From Thiotrichaceae bacterium (GTDB lineage: Bacteria; Pseudomonadota; Gammaproteobacteria; Thiotrichales; Thiotrichaceae), in the NCBI GenBank assembly GCA_027008665.1, contig JALVEA010000101.1:1-14151 (forward strand): a stretch of DNA of 14,151 nt, in the 5' to 3' direction. Each line of letters opens with the position of its first letter. The stretch's first letter is position 1. Position numbers and translations under genes: made by a program. Shown one piece after another: positions 1 to 6,852 of this stretch. Below the pieces are notes generated by a model, which was given only the letters and a program-made list of their open reading frames with translations, was not told where the DNA came from and did no database searches.

Positions 1-92
1 AGGTGGTACGAAATAAAACAAAGTTTAAGAGCGTTTTAAGTAATTGTTACTAGGATTATTGTTCTTTAACTCAAAAAAAATTTTCTTTCTCT

Positions 93-120
93 CTTGAAAT
101 CATTTCCTTAAACCTTACTT
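93..120 (+). promoter_or_regulatory. Putative sigma-32 (heat-shock) promoter of grpE
   Basis: A perfect CTTGAAA -35 element (93-99) is followed after 13 nt by CCTTACTT (113-120), which matches 5 of 8 positions of the sigma-32 -10 consensus CCCCATNT. The spacing lies in the range known for RpoH promoters. It would start transcription near 127 and give a leader of about 115 nt before grpE. The same arrangement occurs in front of dnaK (913-940), which strengthens both calls. The rest of 1-243 is AT-rich and shows no supported gene; whether a divergent gene lies to the left cannot be seen. Confidence 0.5.
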
Positions 121-243
121 TATTACGCAGTTATCTAATGGGTTGGTATAGCAATCTGAATTTGTTTTAACTTTTGACTCAGAGTATTCGAGAAGACCAT
201 ACCATATACCCTGAAAAAGTCATCACCAAGAGAAACACTAATT

Positions 244-867
244 ATGAATAGCGAAAAAAATTCAGCTGAGCAAGCCACGGGCGCAGCAAATACTGAGGAA
301 AAAGTAGAGCAACCATCAGTCAATGATGATGTAAATGCTGTTAATCAAGTGGGGGACGAATATGTTGATGCATCTAATTCAGAGCAAGGAGAAGAGGCTG
401 GAGATGCGATTGAGCAGTTGCGTGAAGAGTTAGCTCGGGCAGAGGAGAAAGCGGCGGAAAGTTGGGAGACATTAGTTCGTTTGCAAGCGGAGATGGATAA
501 TCAACGTAAACGCAGTGAAAAGCAGTTGTCAAACGCGCATAAATTTGCAGTACAAAAATTTGTCGAACAGCTTTTGCCTGTAATTGATAGTTTGGAAATG
601 GGGTTAAAAGCTGAGGGTGATATTGAGAGTATTCGTGAGGGAATGGAGCTGACATTGAAGCAGTTTGAATCCTTAATGGAAAAGCAGAATTTGGTTTCTA
701 TTAATCCGCTGGGTGAAAAGTTTGATCCTGATTTACATCAGGCTATGGCAATGCAACCGAGTGATGAGTATGCAGATGGCATGGTTTCTGCTGTGATGCA
801 GAAAGGTTATACCTTAAATGAGCGTTTAGTTCGTCCTGCAATGGTGATGGTTGTAAAGAATGGATAG
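244..867 (+). CDS. grpE: Nucleotide exchange factor GrpE
   Basis: GrpE is the cytoplasmic co-chaperone that releases ADP from DnaK, closing the DnaK/DnaJ/GrpE folding cycle. The 207-residue product is close to the 197 of E. coli. An acidic, low-complexity N-terminus (about 1-55) is followed by a long charged helix (about 55-110) expected to form the dimer coiled coil. The C-terminal beta domain carries the family signature: EKFDPDLHQAM, then a VSAVMQKGY stretch and RPAMVMVV at the end. The start is the ATG at 244, with only a weak purine-rich site (AAGAGA) upstream. It heads the chaperone cluster and has its own putative heat-shock promoter. Stop at 865-867; dnaK follows after 147 nt with a promoter of its own, so the two need not share one transcript. 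Confidence 0.97.
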   Translation: MNSEKNSAEQATGAANTEEKVEQPSVNDDVNAVNQVGDEYVDASNSEQGEEAGDAIEQLREELARAEEKAAESWETLVRLQAEMDNQRKRSEKQLSNAHKFAVQKFVEQLLPVIDSLEMGLKAEGDIESIREGMELTLKQFESLMEKQNLVSINPLGEKFDPDLHQAMAMQPSDEYADGMVSAVMQKGYTLNERLVRPAMVMVVKNG

Positions 868-888
868 TTTATATCTATTGTATTTATC

Positions 889-926
889 TTGTATAAAATT
901 GTTGGCGATTAGCTTGAATTATACAA
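889..926. repeat. Perfect 8-bp inverted repeat between grpE and dnaK
   Basis: TTGTATAA (889-896) and TTATACAA (919-926) are exact reverse complements separated by 22 nt. The right arm begins at the last base of the putative dnaK -35 element, so the repeat could be an operator or a weak hairpin ending the grpE message. It has no T-run and does not match the CIRCE element of HrcA (TTAGCACTC-N9-GAGTGCTAA). AT-rich arms of this length can arise by chance. Confidence 0.35.
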
Positions 927-940
927 AATAAACCTTATTT
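913..940 (+). promoter_or_regulatory. Putative sigma-32 (heat-shock) promoter of dnaK
   Basis: CTTGAAT (913-919), a 13-nt spacer and CCTTATTT (933-940) match the RpoH consensus CTTGAAA / CCCCATNT at 6 of 7 and 6 of 8 positions. Layout and spacing equal those upstream of grpE, and both -10 regions share the string AAACCTTA. The expected transcription start is near 946, leaving a leader of about 70 nt that holds a small CTCG-TTAG-CGAG hairpin (980-991). Confidence 0.55.
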
Positions 941-1014
941 AACTAGCTATCTTGGAAACATACAAAATATAAAACAAGACTCGTTAGCGAGCCGTAAAAA
1001 AATTGGAGAAAATT

Positions 1015-2946
1015 ATGGGAAAGATTATTGGAATCGATTTAGGTACTACGAATTGTTGTGTTGCAGTAATGGAAGGGGACAGTTCTAAGGTAATCGAAAA
1101 TGCGGAAGGTGATCGTACTACCCCTTCTATTGTGGCATTTTCTGATGATCAGGTGTTAGTAGGCCAACCTGCTAAACGTCAAGCAGTTACAAATCCTGAA
1201 AATACTTTATATGGCATTAAGCGTTTAATCGGGCGTACTTTTGCTGAGGATGCGGTACAAAAGGATATTAAATTAGTACCTTATAAAATTATCAAGGCCG
1301 ATAATGGGGATGCATGGATTGAGGCGAATGGAAAGAAAATGTCGCCTCCTGAGATTTCTGCGCGTATATTACAAAAATTAAAAAAGGATGCTGAATCTTA
1401 TTTAGGTGAAACTGTAACAGAAGCGGTTATTACTGTTCCTGCTTATTTTAATGATTCTCAACGTCAAGCAACTAAAGACGCAGGTAAAATTGCAGGTTTG
1501 GAAGTTAAGCGTATCATTAATGAGCCAACAGCGGCGGCTCTTGCATTTGGTATGGATAAATCATCAGGGGATAGAACCATTGCTGTTTATGATTTAGGTG
1601 GTGGAACGTTTGATGTTTCCATTATTGAAATTGCAGAGATTGATGGTGAATATCAGTTTGAAGTGCTTTCTACTAATGGTGATACTTTCCTCGGTGGTGA
1701 AGATTTTGATATGCGCTTGATCGACTATCTTGCCGATGAGTTTAAAAAGGATAACGGTGTTGATTTACATAATGATCCATTAGCATTACAGCGTCTTAAA
1801 GAGGCGGCGGAAAAGGCTAAAATTGAGTTATCCTCAACCTCCCAAACGGATGTCAATCTTCCTTATGTAACCGCTGATGCATCCGGACCGAAGCATTTGA
1901 ATGTTAAAGTGACCCGTGCAAAACTAGAGTCATTAGTAGAGGATTTGGTCAAGCGCACGATTGATCCTTGTGCTACTGCCTTAAAAGATGCTGATTTATC
2001 TGTCAGTGAAATTAACGATATTATTTTGGTAGGTGGTCAGTCACGTATGCCAATGGTTCAAGAAGAAGTGGCTAATTTCTTTGGTAAAGCGCCTCGTAAA
2101 GATGTAAACCCTGATGAAGCAGTCGCGGTCGGTGCGGCGATTCAAGGGGGTGTATTGGGCGGAAGTGTGACCGATGTTCTGTTATTGGATGTGACTCCAT
2201 TGTCTCTAGGTATTGAAACCATGGGTGGGGTGATGACTAAATTAATAGAGAAAAACACTACTATTCCAACGAAGGCTCAACAGACGTTTTCTACCGCAGA
2301 TGATAATCAAAATGCAGTGACAGTGCATGTGCTTCAAGGTGAGCGTGAGATGGCATCTGGAAATAAGTCATTAGGTCGTTTTGATCTAACGGATATTCCA
2401 CCTGCACCGCGTGGTCAACCTCAAATTGAAGTGAGCTTGGATATTGATGCTAATGGTATTTTGAATGTTTCCGCTAAAGATAAGGCAACAGGCAAAGAAC
2501 AGTCGATTGAGATTAAAGCCTCTTCTGGTTTATCCGATGAAGAAGTAGAGGCAATGGTAAAAGATGCTGAGGCACATGCAGAAGAAGATAAAAAAGCACG
2601 CGCATTAATTGATGCCCGTAATCAAGCCGATGGTATGGTGCATTCAACTGAAAAGTCACTTAAAGATTTAGGTGATAAAATTGATGCGGCTGAGAAAACA
2701 AAAGTCGAAACGATTATTAAAGACTTAAAAGAGTTGATTAAAGGCGATGATAAAGAGGCGATTGATAAAAAATCTCAAGAGCTAATGGAAGCATCAGGCG
2801 CACTAGCACAGGCGGCAGCAACAGCACAAGGCGATGCTGCATCTGCTGGAGGAAGTGAGCAAGCAAAAAAAGATGCGAAAGCCGCGGCTGATGATGATGT
2901 AGTTGATGCAGAGTTTGAAGAAGTTGATGATAAGAAGAAAAAGTAA
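1015..2946 (+). CDS. dnaK: Molecular chaperone DnaK (Hsp70)
   Basis: DnaK is the ATP-driven Hsp70 that binds exposed hydrophobic stretches of client proteins in the cytoplasm, loaded by DnaJ and reset by GrpE. The product has 643 residues, a typical length (E. coli 638). The ATPase domain shows phosphate loop 1 (IGIDLGTTN, 5-13), phosphate loop 2 (DLGGGTFDVS, about 193-202) and the adenosine motif VGGQSRMP. The interdomain linker DVLLLDV lies at about 387-393, followed by the substrate-binding domain and a lid ending in an acidic EEVDDKKKK tail like that of E. coli. The start is set at the ATG at 1015 because GGAGA (1005-1009) is placed correctly for it; the in-frame TTG at 1003 overlaps that ribosome binding site. 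Residues 14-15 are Cys-Cys where E. coli has Ser-Cys, placing two adjacent cysteines by the nucleotide pocket. Confidence 0.98.
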   Translation: MGKIIGIDLGTTNCCVAVMEGDSSKVIENAEGDRTTPSIVAFSDDQVLVGQPAKRQAVTNPENTLYGIKRLIGRTFAEDAVQKDIKLVPYKIIKADNGDAWIEANGKKMSPPEISARILQKLKKDAESYLGETVTEAVITVPAYFNDSQRQATKDAGKIAGLEVKRIINEPTAAALAFGMDKSSGDRTIAVYDLGGGTFDVSIIEIAEIDGEYQFEVLSTNGDTFLGGEDFDMRLIDYLADEFKKDNGVDLHNDPLALQRLKEAAEKAKIELSSTSQTDVNLPYVTADASGPKHLNVKVTRAKLESLVEDLVKRTIDPCATALKDADLSVSEINDIILVGGQSRMPMVQEEVANFFGKAPRKDVNPDEAVAVGAAIQGGVLGGSVTDVLLLDVTPLSLGIETMGGVMTKLIEKNTTIPTKAQQTFSTADDNQNAVTVHVLQGEREMASGNKSLGRFDLTDIPPAPRGQPQIEVSLDIDANGILNVSAKDKATGKEQSIEIKASSGLSDEEVEAMVKDAEAHAEEDKKARALIDARNQADGMVHSTEKSLKDLGDKIDAAEKTKVETIIKDLKELIKGDDKEAIDKKSQELMEASGALAQAAATAQGDAASAGGSEQAKKDAKAAADDDVVDAEFEEVDDKKKK

Positions 2947-2987
2947 AAAATATTTTTCTTCCTATGTTCCAGTATAGGATATTTGGA

Positions 2988-3015
2988 CTTGAATAAGCGG
3001 TAAATAACTGGAATT
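2988..3015 (+). promoter_or_regulatory. Possible weak heat-shock promoter before dnaJ
   Basis: A third CTTGAAT (2988-2994) occurs in the dnaK-dnaJ gap. The matching -10 position 13 nt on (CTGGAATT, 3008-3015) agrees with the RpoH consensus at only 4 of 8 positions. It is listed because the same -35 word precedes grpE and dnaK, but the -10 is poor. Confidence 0.22.
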
Positions 3016-3019
3016 TCAC

Positions 3020-3062
3020 AGGCACGAGAGAACACGCTTCTCTTGGGCCTTGTTTTGTTTTT
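3020..3062 (+). terminator. Terminator-like hairpin between dnaK and dnaJ
   Basis: The arms 3020-3030 (AGGCACGAGAG) and 3040-3050 (CTCTTGGGCCT) pair over 11 positions with one A-G mismatch and one G-U pair, closing a 9-nt loop. The right arm runs into a T-rich tract (TTGTTTTGTTTTT, ending at 3062). The tract ends directly against AGGA (3063-3066), the dnaJ ribosome binding site. The structure has the form of a Rho-independent terminator that probably works partially, so that dnaK is made in excess of dnaJ. It might also act as a 3'-end stabiliser of dnaK mRNA. Confidence 0.6.
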
Positions 3063-3073
3063 AGGATAATGAA

Positions 3074-4246
3074 ATGTCTAAACGAGATTATTACGAAATA
3101 TTGGGTGTACAAAAAAACGTAAGCGAGAAAGATTTAAAACGAGCTTATAAACGTTTAGCCATGAAGTTACATCCCGATAGAAACCCAGGTGATACGCAAG
3201 CAGAAGCTAAATTTAAGGAAGCTGGGGAAGCTTACGAAATTTTATCGAATCAACAAAAACGCGCTGCTTATGATCAATTTGGACATGCAGGTGTTGATCC
3301 TTCGATGGGTGGCGGTGGTCATGCAGGTGGGGGGTTTGGTGATATATTTGAAGATGTTTTTGGTGACATCTTTGGTGGGCGAGCTGGCGGAGGGGGCGGT
3401 GCTAATCGTGCCTATCGTGGCAGTGATTTACAGTACAATCTGGAATTATCACTTGAAGAAGCAGTATTTGGCAAAAAAGTTGATATTCGTATTCCAAGTA
3501 AAGAACGCTGTGAGCCTTGTGGTGGTACAGGTGCTAAAAAAGGGACGAATCCAGACACTTGTTCAACTTGTCAGGGAATGGGGCAAGTGCGTATTCAACA
3601 AGGTTTTTTTGCGGTACAACAAACCTGTCCTCACTGTCGGGGAGCAGGCAAGGTAATTAAAGAACCTTGTACGAGTTGTCATGGTCAAGGAACAGTTGAT
3701 CGACAAAAAACATTGGAAGTGACTGTACCGATGGGGGTTGATACGGGAGATCGTATCCGTCTTTCAGGAGAAGGCGAAGCAGGGGTTAATGGTGGACAAT
3801 CAGGTGATTTATATGTGCAAATTACACTAAAAAAACACGATTTATTTGTACGTGATGATACTAATTTACTTTGTAATGTTCCTATTCGCGTGACTACCGC
3901 AGCATTAGGTGGTGAAGTGTCTGTACCGACCTTGAAAGGTGAAGTAACGTTAAAAGTTCCTGCAGAAACACAAACAGGTAGAACTTTCCGTCTGCGAGGT
4001 AAAGGCGTTAAATCGGTGCGTAATGCGGTGACAGGTGATTTATTATGCACGGTTATTGTTGAAACACCTGTTAATCTGACTAACTTACAAAAGACACTCT
4101 TTGAAGAGCTTGAAGCCTGTCTTAAAAATGGCGGGGAGCGTCATAGTCCGCAAGAACATGGTTGGGGAAATAAAGCTAAATCATTTTTTGAAGATATTAA
4201 AGGATGGTTTGATTCTGAAAAAGAAGCAACTAATAAGAAAAAATAG
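3074..4246 (+). CDS. dnaJ: Chaperone protein DnaJ (Hsp40, class A)
   Basis: DnaJ delivers unfolded clients to DnaK and triggers its ATP hydrolysis. The 390-residue product has all class A parts: a J domain (about 1-70) with the DnaK-activating HPD motif at 33-35, a Gly/Phe-rich linker (about 75-117), and four zinc-binding CxxCxGxG-type repeats at about 146-153, 163-170, 185-192 and 199-206. Two C-terminal beta domains bind substrate, followed by a dimerisation tail. AGGA (3063-3066) lies 7 nt before the ATG at 3074. The gene sits 127 nt behind dnaK with a terminator-like hairpin between them. dapB begins 9 nt after its stop, so dnaJ and dapB are very probably cotranscribed. Confidence 0.98.
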   Translation: MSKRDYYEILGVQKNVSEKDLKRAYKRLAMKLHPDRNPGDTQAEAKFKEAGEAYEILSNQQKRAAYDQFGHAGVDPSMGGGGHAGGGFGDIFEDVFGDIFGGRAGGGGGANRAYRGSDLQYNLELSLEEAVFGKKVDIRIPSKERCEPCGGTGAKKGTNPDTCSTCQGMGQVRIQQGFFAVQQTCPHCRGAGKVIKEPCTSCHGQGTVDRQKTLEVTVPMGVDTGDRIRLSGEGEAGVNGGQSGDLYVQITLKKHDLFVRDDTNLLCNVPIRVTTAALGGEVSVPTLKGEVTLKVPAETQTGRTFRLRGKGVKSVRNAVTGDLLCTVIVETPVNLTNLQKTLFEELEACLKNGGERHSPQEHGWGNKAKSFFEDIKGWFDSEKEATNKKK

Positions 4247-4255
4247 AGAATCAAT

Positions 4256-5068
4256 ATGATAAAAATAGCGATTGTAGGTGCGGCAGGACGAATGGGAAAG
4301 ATTCTTGTCGAAGCCTGTCATGAAAATAAAAATGCAGTATTAACAGTAGCAACCGAATATCCTAAAAGCTCTTTAATTGGTGCAGATGTAGGTGAAGTTG
4401 CAGGTATTGGTAAGAATGGTGTGATTATTGCTCCATCGCTTGATGACGCTGAACAAGACTGCGATGTAGTGATTGATTTTACTCGTCCTGAGCCAAGTAT
4501 TTCGCATCTTAATTGGTGTTTAAAAAACAATAAAAAACTTGTATTAGGAACAACAGGCTTTAGTGAAGAGCAAAAAGCACAGATCCAACAAGCAGGCGAA
4601 AGTAGTGCCTTAGTGTTTGCGGCAAATTACAGTGTCGGTGTCACTCTGAGCTTAAAATTACTGGATACAGCCGCCCGCATTATGGGGGAGGGTGTGGATA
4701 TTGAAATTATAGAAGCCCATCATCGTCATAAAGTAGATGCCCCTTCAGGTACTGCTTTGCGTATGGGGGAAGTGGTTGCCGATGCTTTAGGGAGAGATTT
4801 GAGCAAATGTGCGGTCTACTCTCGTGAAGGCATAACGGGCGAGCGTGATCGTAATAGTATTGGTTTTCAAACAATTAGGGCAGGGGATATTGTGGGCGAA
4901 CACACGGTAATGTTTGCAGATATAGGGGAGCGAATTGAAATTACCCATAAAGCCTCTAGTCGTATGACCTTTGCTAAAGGGGCAGTGCGTTCTGCTGTCT
5001 GGGTTGCGAAGAAAGGTTCGGATGAGTGTGGTGTTTTTGATATGCAGGATGTGCTGGGATTGAGATAA
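4256..5068 (+). CDS. dapB: 4-hydroxy-tetrahydrodipicolinate reductase DapB
   Basis: DapB reduces the dihydrodipicolinate-pathway intermediate with NAD(P)H in the synthesis of diaminopimelate and lysine, feeding peptidoglycan. The 270-residue product (E. coli 273) has the dinucleotide-binding motif VGAAGRMG (7-14) and the family signature EAHHRHKVDAPSGTA (153-167), which contains the catalytic His155-His156 pair and Lys159. The second conserved region IGFQTIRAGDIVGEHTV follows at about 202-218. It begins 9 nt after dnaJ with a purine-rich AGAGAA upstream, an arrangement common in gammaproteobacteria. The carAB genes that often follow dapB are not present; a 161-nt gap and a new operon follow. 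Confidence 0.97.
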   Translation: MIKIAIVGAAGRMGKILVEACHENKNAVLTVATEYPKSSLIGADVGEVAGIGKNGVIIAPSLDDAEQDCDVVIDFTRPEPSISHLNWCLKNNKKLVLGTTGFSEEQKAQIQQAGESSALVFAANYSVGVTLSLKLLDTAARIMGEGVDIEIIEAHHRHKVDAPSGTALRMGEVVADALGRDLSKCAVYSREGITGERDRNSIGFQTIRAGDIVGEHTVMFADIGERIEITHKASSRMTFAKGAVRSAVWVAKKGSDECGVFDMQDVLGLR

Positions 5069-5136
5069 ATTTTCAATTTTAGAAACTTCCTTATGACCTT
5101 ATATCAGTCTTTTACTAGATGCTTTCTTTAGCATAT

Positions 5137-5165
5137 TTATGTTTTTTGAAATCCTAACCTATAAT
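5137..5165 (+). promoter_or_regulatory. Possible promoter of the pgsA-like operon
   Basis: A perfect TATAAT (5160-5165) stands in the gap after dapB. At the 17-nt spacing the -35 position reads TTATGT (5137-5142), only a partial match. A TTGAAA nearby (5146-5151) is only 8 nt from the -10 and cannot be its partner. A start near 5172 would place the 5187-5209 hairpin inside the leader. Confidence 0.3.
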
Positions 5166-5186
5166 TGTACTATCGAAGGCAATTGG

Positions 5187-5209
5187 AAAAGCTCAATTTT
5201 GAGTTTTTT
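5187..5209 (+). terminator. Intrinsic terminator or attenuator ahead of the pgsA-like gene
   Basis: AAAAGCTCAA (5187-5196), a 2-nt TT turn, and TTGAGTTTTT (5199-5208) form a near-perfect hairpin with one G-U pair; its right arm merges into a run of six T (5204-5209). The CTCAA/TTGAG core pairs fully. A loop this short would in practice open by a pair. It could end the dnaJ-dapB transcript or, if the TATAAT at 5160 is used, act in the leader of the downstream operon. The pgsA-like start is only 20 nt further on. Confidence 0.5.
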
Positions 5210-5229
5210 CGAAGGAAAAAATAATAAAT

Positions 5230-5784
5230 ATGCAACATCATATACCTAATATAATCAGCGTTTTCAGAATTTTTCTTGTTATTCCCGTCATTTATTATAT
5301 GTGGCAAGATAACTGGCAAATAGCGTTTTTATTAATGCTCTTAGCAGGTATTAGCGATGGTTTAGATGGTTATATTGCGCGTACCTTTCACTGGGAGTCA
5401 GAACTAGGCGCTACCCTAGATCCTATTGCAGATAAAGTATTGCTGGTTTGTATCTTTATTGTGCTTGGGATCAAAGGTATTGTTCCACAGTGGTTGGTTG
5501 TTCTTATTATTTCACGAGACGCCATTATTGTAACGGGGTTAATACTTTATAAACTAATGACAAATGAACTAAAAATAAACACATTATTCATTAGTAAAGT
5601 AAATACTTCCTTATTAATTATATTGGTGCTATTGCATATGTTTAATTTGGCCATTTCCCCTGTGTCAGAACTTCTTTTTAATATTATGAGTGTTATGATT
5701 GTGGTGACAACCGTTGTAAGTGGTGCTTTGTATGTTATTCTTTGGTCAAAATATTTTGTAAGCCACAGCGCTACTAGCAAATGA
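5230..5784 (+). CDS. CDP-alcohol phosphatidyltransferase, PgsA-like
   Basis: Enzymes of this family move a phosphatidyl group from CDP-diacylglycerol to an alcohol at the inner membrane. The signature D-x2-D-G-x2-A-R-x8-G-x3-D-x3-D is complete here, reading from SDGLDGYIAR to GATLDPIADK (about 42-70), so the metal and nucleotide site is intact. The 184-residue product is highly hydrophobic with several membrane helices. Its N-terminus (MQHHIPNIISVFRI) resembles E. coli PgsA (MQFNIPTLLTLFRV), making phosphatidylglycerophosphate synthase the best guess. A cardiolipin-synthase-like or other alcohol acceptor cannot be excluded. AAGGA (5212-5216) is 13 nt from the ATG, an unusually long spacing. 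It heads an operon with perM and hda. Confidence 0.85.
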   Translation: MQHHIPNIISVFRIFLVIPVIYYMWQDNWQIAFLLMLLAGISDGLDGYIARTFHWESELGATLDPIADKVLLVCIFIVLGIKGIVPQWLVVLIISRDAIIVTGLILYKLMTNELKINTLFISKVNTSLLIILVLLHMFNLAISPVSELLFNIMSVMIVVTTVVSGALYVILWSKYFVSHSATSK

Positions 5785-5797
5785 GGAAGAAAATAAT

Positions 5798-6850
5798 ATG
5801 ACCCAAAGTACACGCTGGTTCTACTTAACCATAATAGCGATCACAGCCTTTTTGCTTTATTTGCTTTCGCCTATTCTATTGCCTTTTGTTTCTGCTGCAC
5901 TACTTGCGTATTTGGGTGACCCTCTGGTTGATCGACTAGAGGCAATGAAATTATCTAGAACCTTATCGGTGGTAGTGGTATTTCTATTAATTTTTATCTT
6001 CTTCCTCCCTTTTCTGCTGTTTTTAATCCCTCTATTAAAAGAACAAATTGGTTCTTTATTGCATCAATTACCCGATTATATTGACTGGTTGGTGGTAAAT
6101 TTACAGCCAATACTACAAGATAAACTAGGCTTGTCTTTACCAGCGTTGGAAGTCGAACAATTAAAAGAAACCTTTGCGAAAGAATGGACCAATGCAGGTG
6201 GTTTTTTTAAAGGATTGATTCGCACTGTATCGCATTCAGGATTAATTGTAGCAGGATGGTTAGCAAATATTATTTTAATCCCCGTTATTACTTTTTATCT
6301 ACTACGAGATTGGGATAAATTAGTGGCCTATGTGCATGATAGTTTACCCCGTTCTATTGAGGGAAAAGTAACCCAGCTGATGCAAGAGTCAGATGAAGTA
6401 TTGGGTGCTTTTTTACGTGGACAAATGTTGGTAATGTTGATACTAGCTATCATTTACAGTATTGGTTTGCGTATTATTGGGCTAGAGTTCTCTTTACTTA
6501 TCGGTCTCTTTGCAGGATTATTAAGTTTTATTCCTTATATGGGTTTAATAGTAGGAATTCTCATCGCGGGGATTGCGATGTTATTTCAAACGCATGATAT
6601 TACAAATTTATTATGGGTGTTTTTAGTGTTTGGTATTGCACAAGCCATTGAAGGTATGTTTTTAACACCTATTTTAGTGGGGGATCGAATCGGACTGCAT
6701 CCTGTGACGGTTATTTTTGCAGTCTTAGCAGGGGGGCAACTGTTTGGCTTTTTCGGTATTTTATTAGCACTTCCTGTTTTTGCTGTGATTGCAGTCTTAT
6801 TACGACATGCACACAAAAAATACAAAGGAAGTAAGATTTATCAAATATAA
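5798..6850 (+). CDS. perM: PerM / AI-2E transporter family membrane protein
   Basis: This is a polytopic inner-membrane protein of the AI-2E exporter (UPF0118/PerM) family, whose members have been linked to export of signal molecules or ions; the substrate of this one cannot be read from sequence. The 350-residue product has hydrophobic segments near 10-35 and 55-80, a soluble stretch (about 90-145) and a C-terminal cluster of helices. Characteristic family stretches are ILIPVITFYLLRDWD in the middle and VGDRIGLHPVTVIFAVLAGG followed by FGFFGILLALPVFAV near the end. An AGGAAG site lies right after the upstream stop, 13 nt downstream of which the gene begins. hda follows after 2 nt, a neighbour pair seen in many gammaproteobacteria. 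Confidence 0.9.
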   Translation: MTQSTRWFYLTIIAITAFLLYLLSPILLPFVSAALLAYLGDPLVDRLEAMKLSRTLSVVVVFLLIFIFFLPFLLFLIPLLKEQIGSLLHQLPDYIDWLVVNLQPILQDKLGLSLPALEVEQLKETFAKEWTNAGGFFKGLIRTVSHSGLIVAGWLANIILIPVITFYLLRDWDKLVAYVHDSLPRSIEGKVTQLMQESDEVLGAFLRGQMLVMLILAIIYSIGLRIIGLEFSLLIGLFAGLLSFIPYMGLIVGILIAGIAMLFQTHDITNLLWVFLVFGIAQAIEGMFLTPILVGDRIGLHPVTVIFAVLAGGQLFGFFGILLALPVFAVIAVLLRHAHKKYKGSKIYQI

Positions 6851-6852
6851 CC

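Noticed and set aside
136..154. Similarity between TAATGGGTTGGTATA near the left end and TAATGGGGTTGGTATA at 14125-14140
   Set aside because: A match of about 15 nt with an indel, one copy within a coding region and no shared flanks; most likely chance, though it could be searched genome-wide.
171..208. Second possible grpE promoter (TTGACT at 174-179 with CATATA at 203-208)
   Set aside because: The spacing is 23 nt and no good -10 lies at 16-18 nt; the heat-shock layout at 93-120 fits better.
1003..1014. Upstream TTG start of dnaK adding four residues
   Set aside because: The TTG overlaps the GGAGA ribosome binding site of the ATG at 1015, and MGKIIGIDLGTT is the usual DnaK N-terminus.
5119..5147. 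ATGCT/AGCAT hairpin followed by T-rich DNA as a dapB terminator
   Set aside because: The five-pair stem is weak and the T-run starts 7 nt after it; the 5187-5209 structure is a better candidate.
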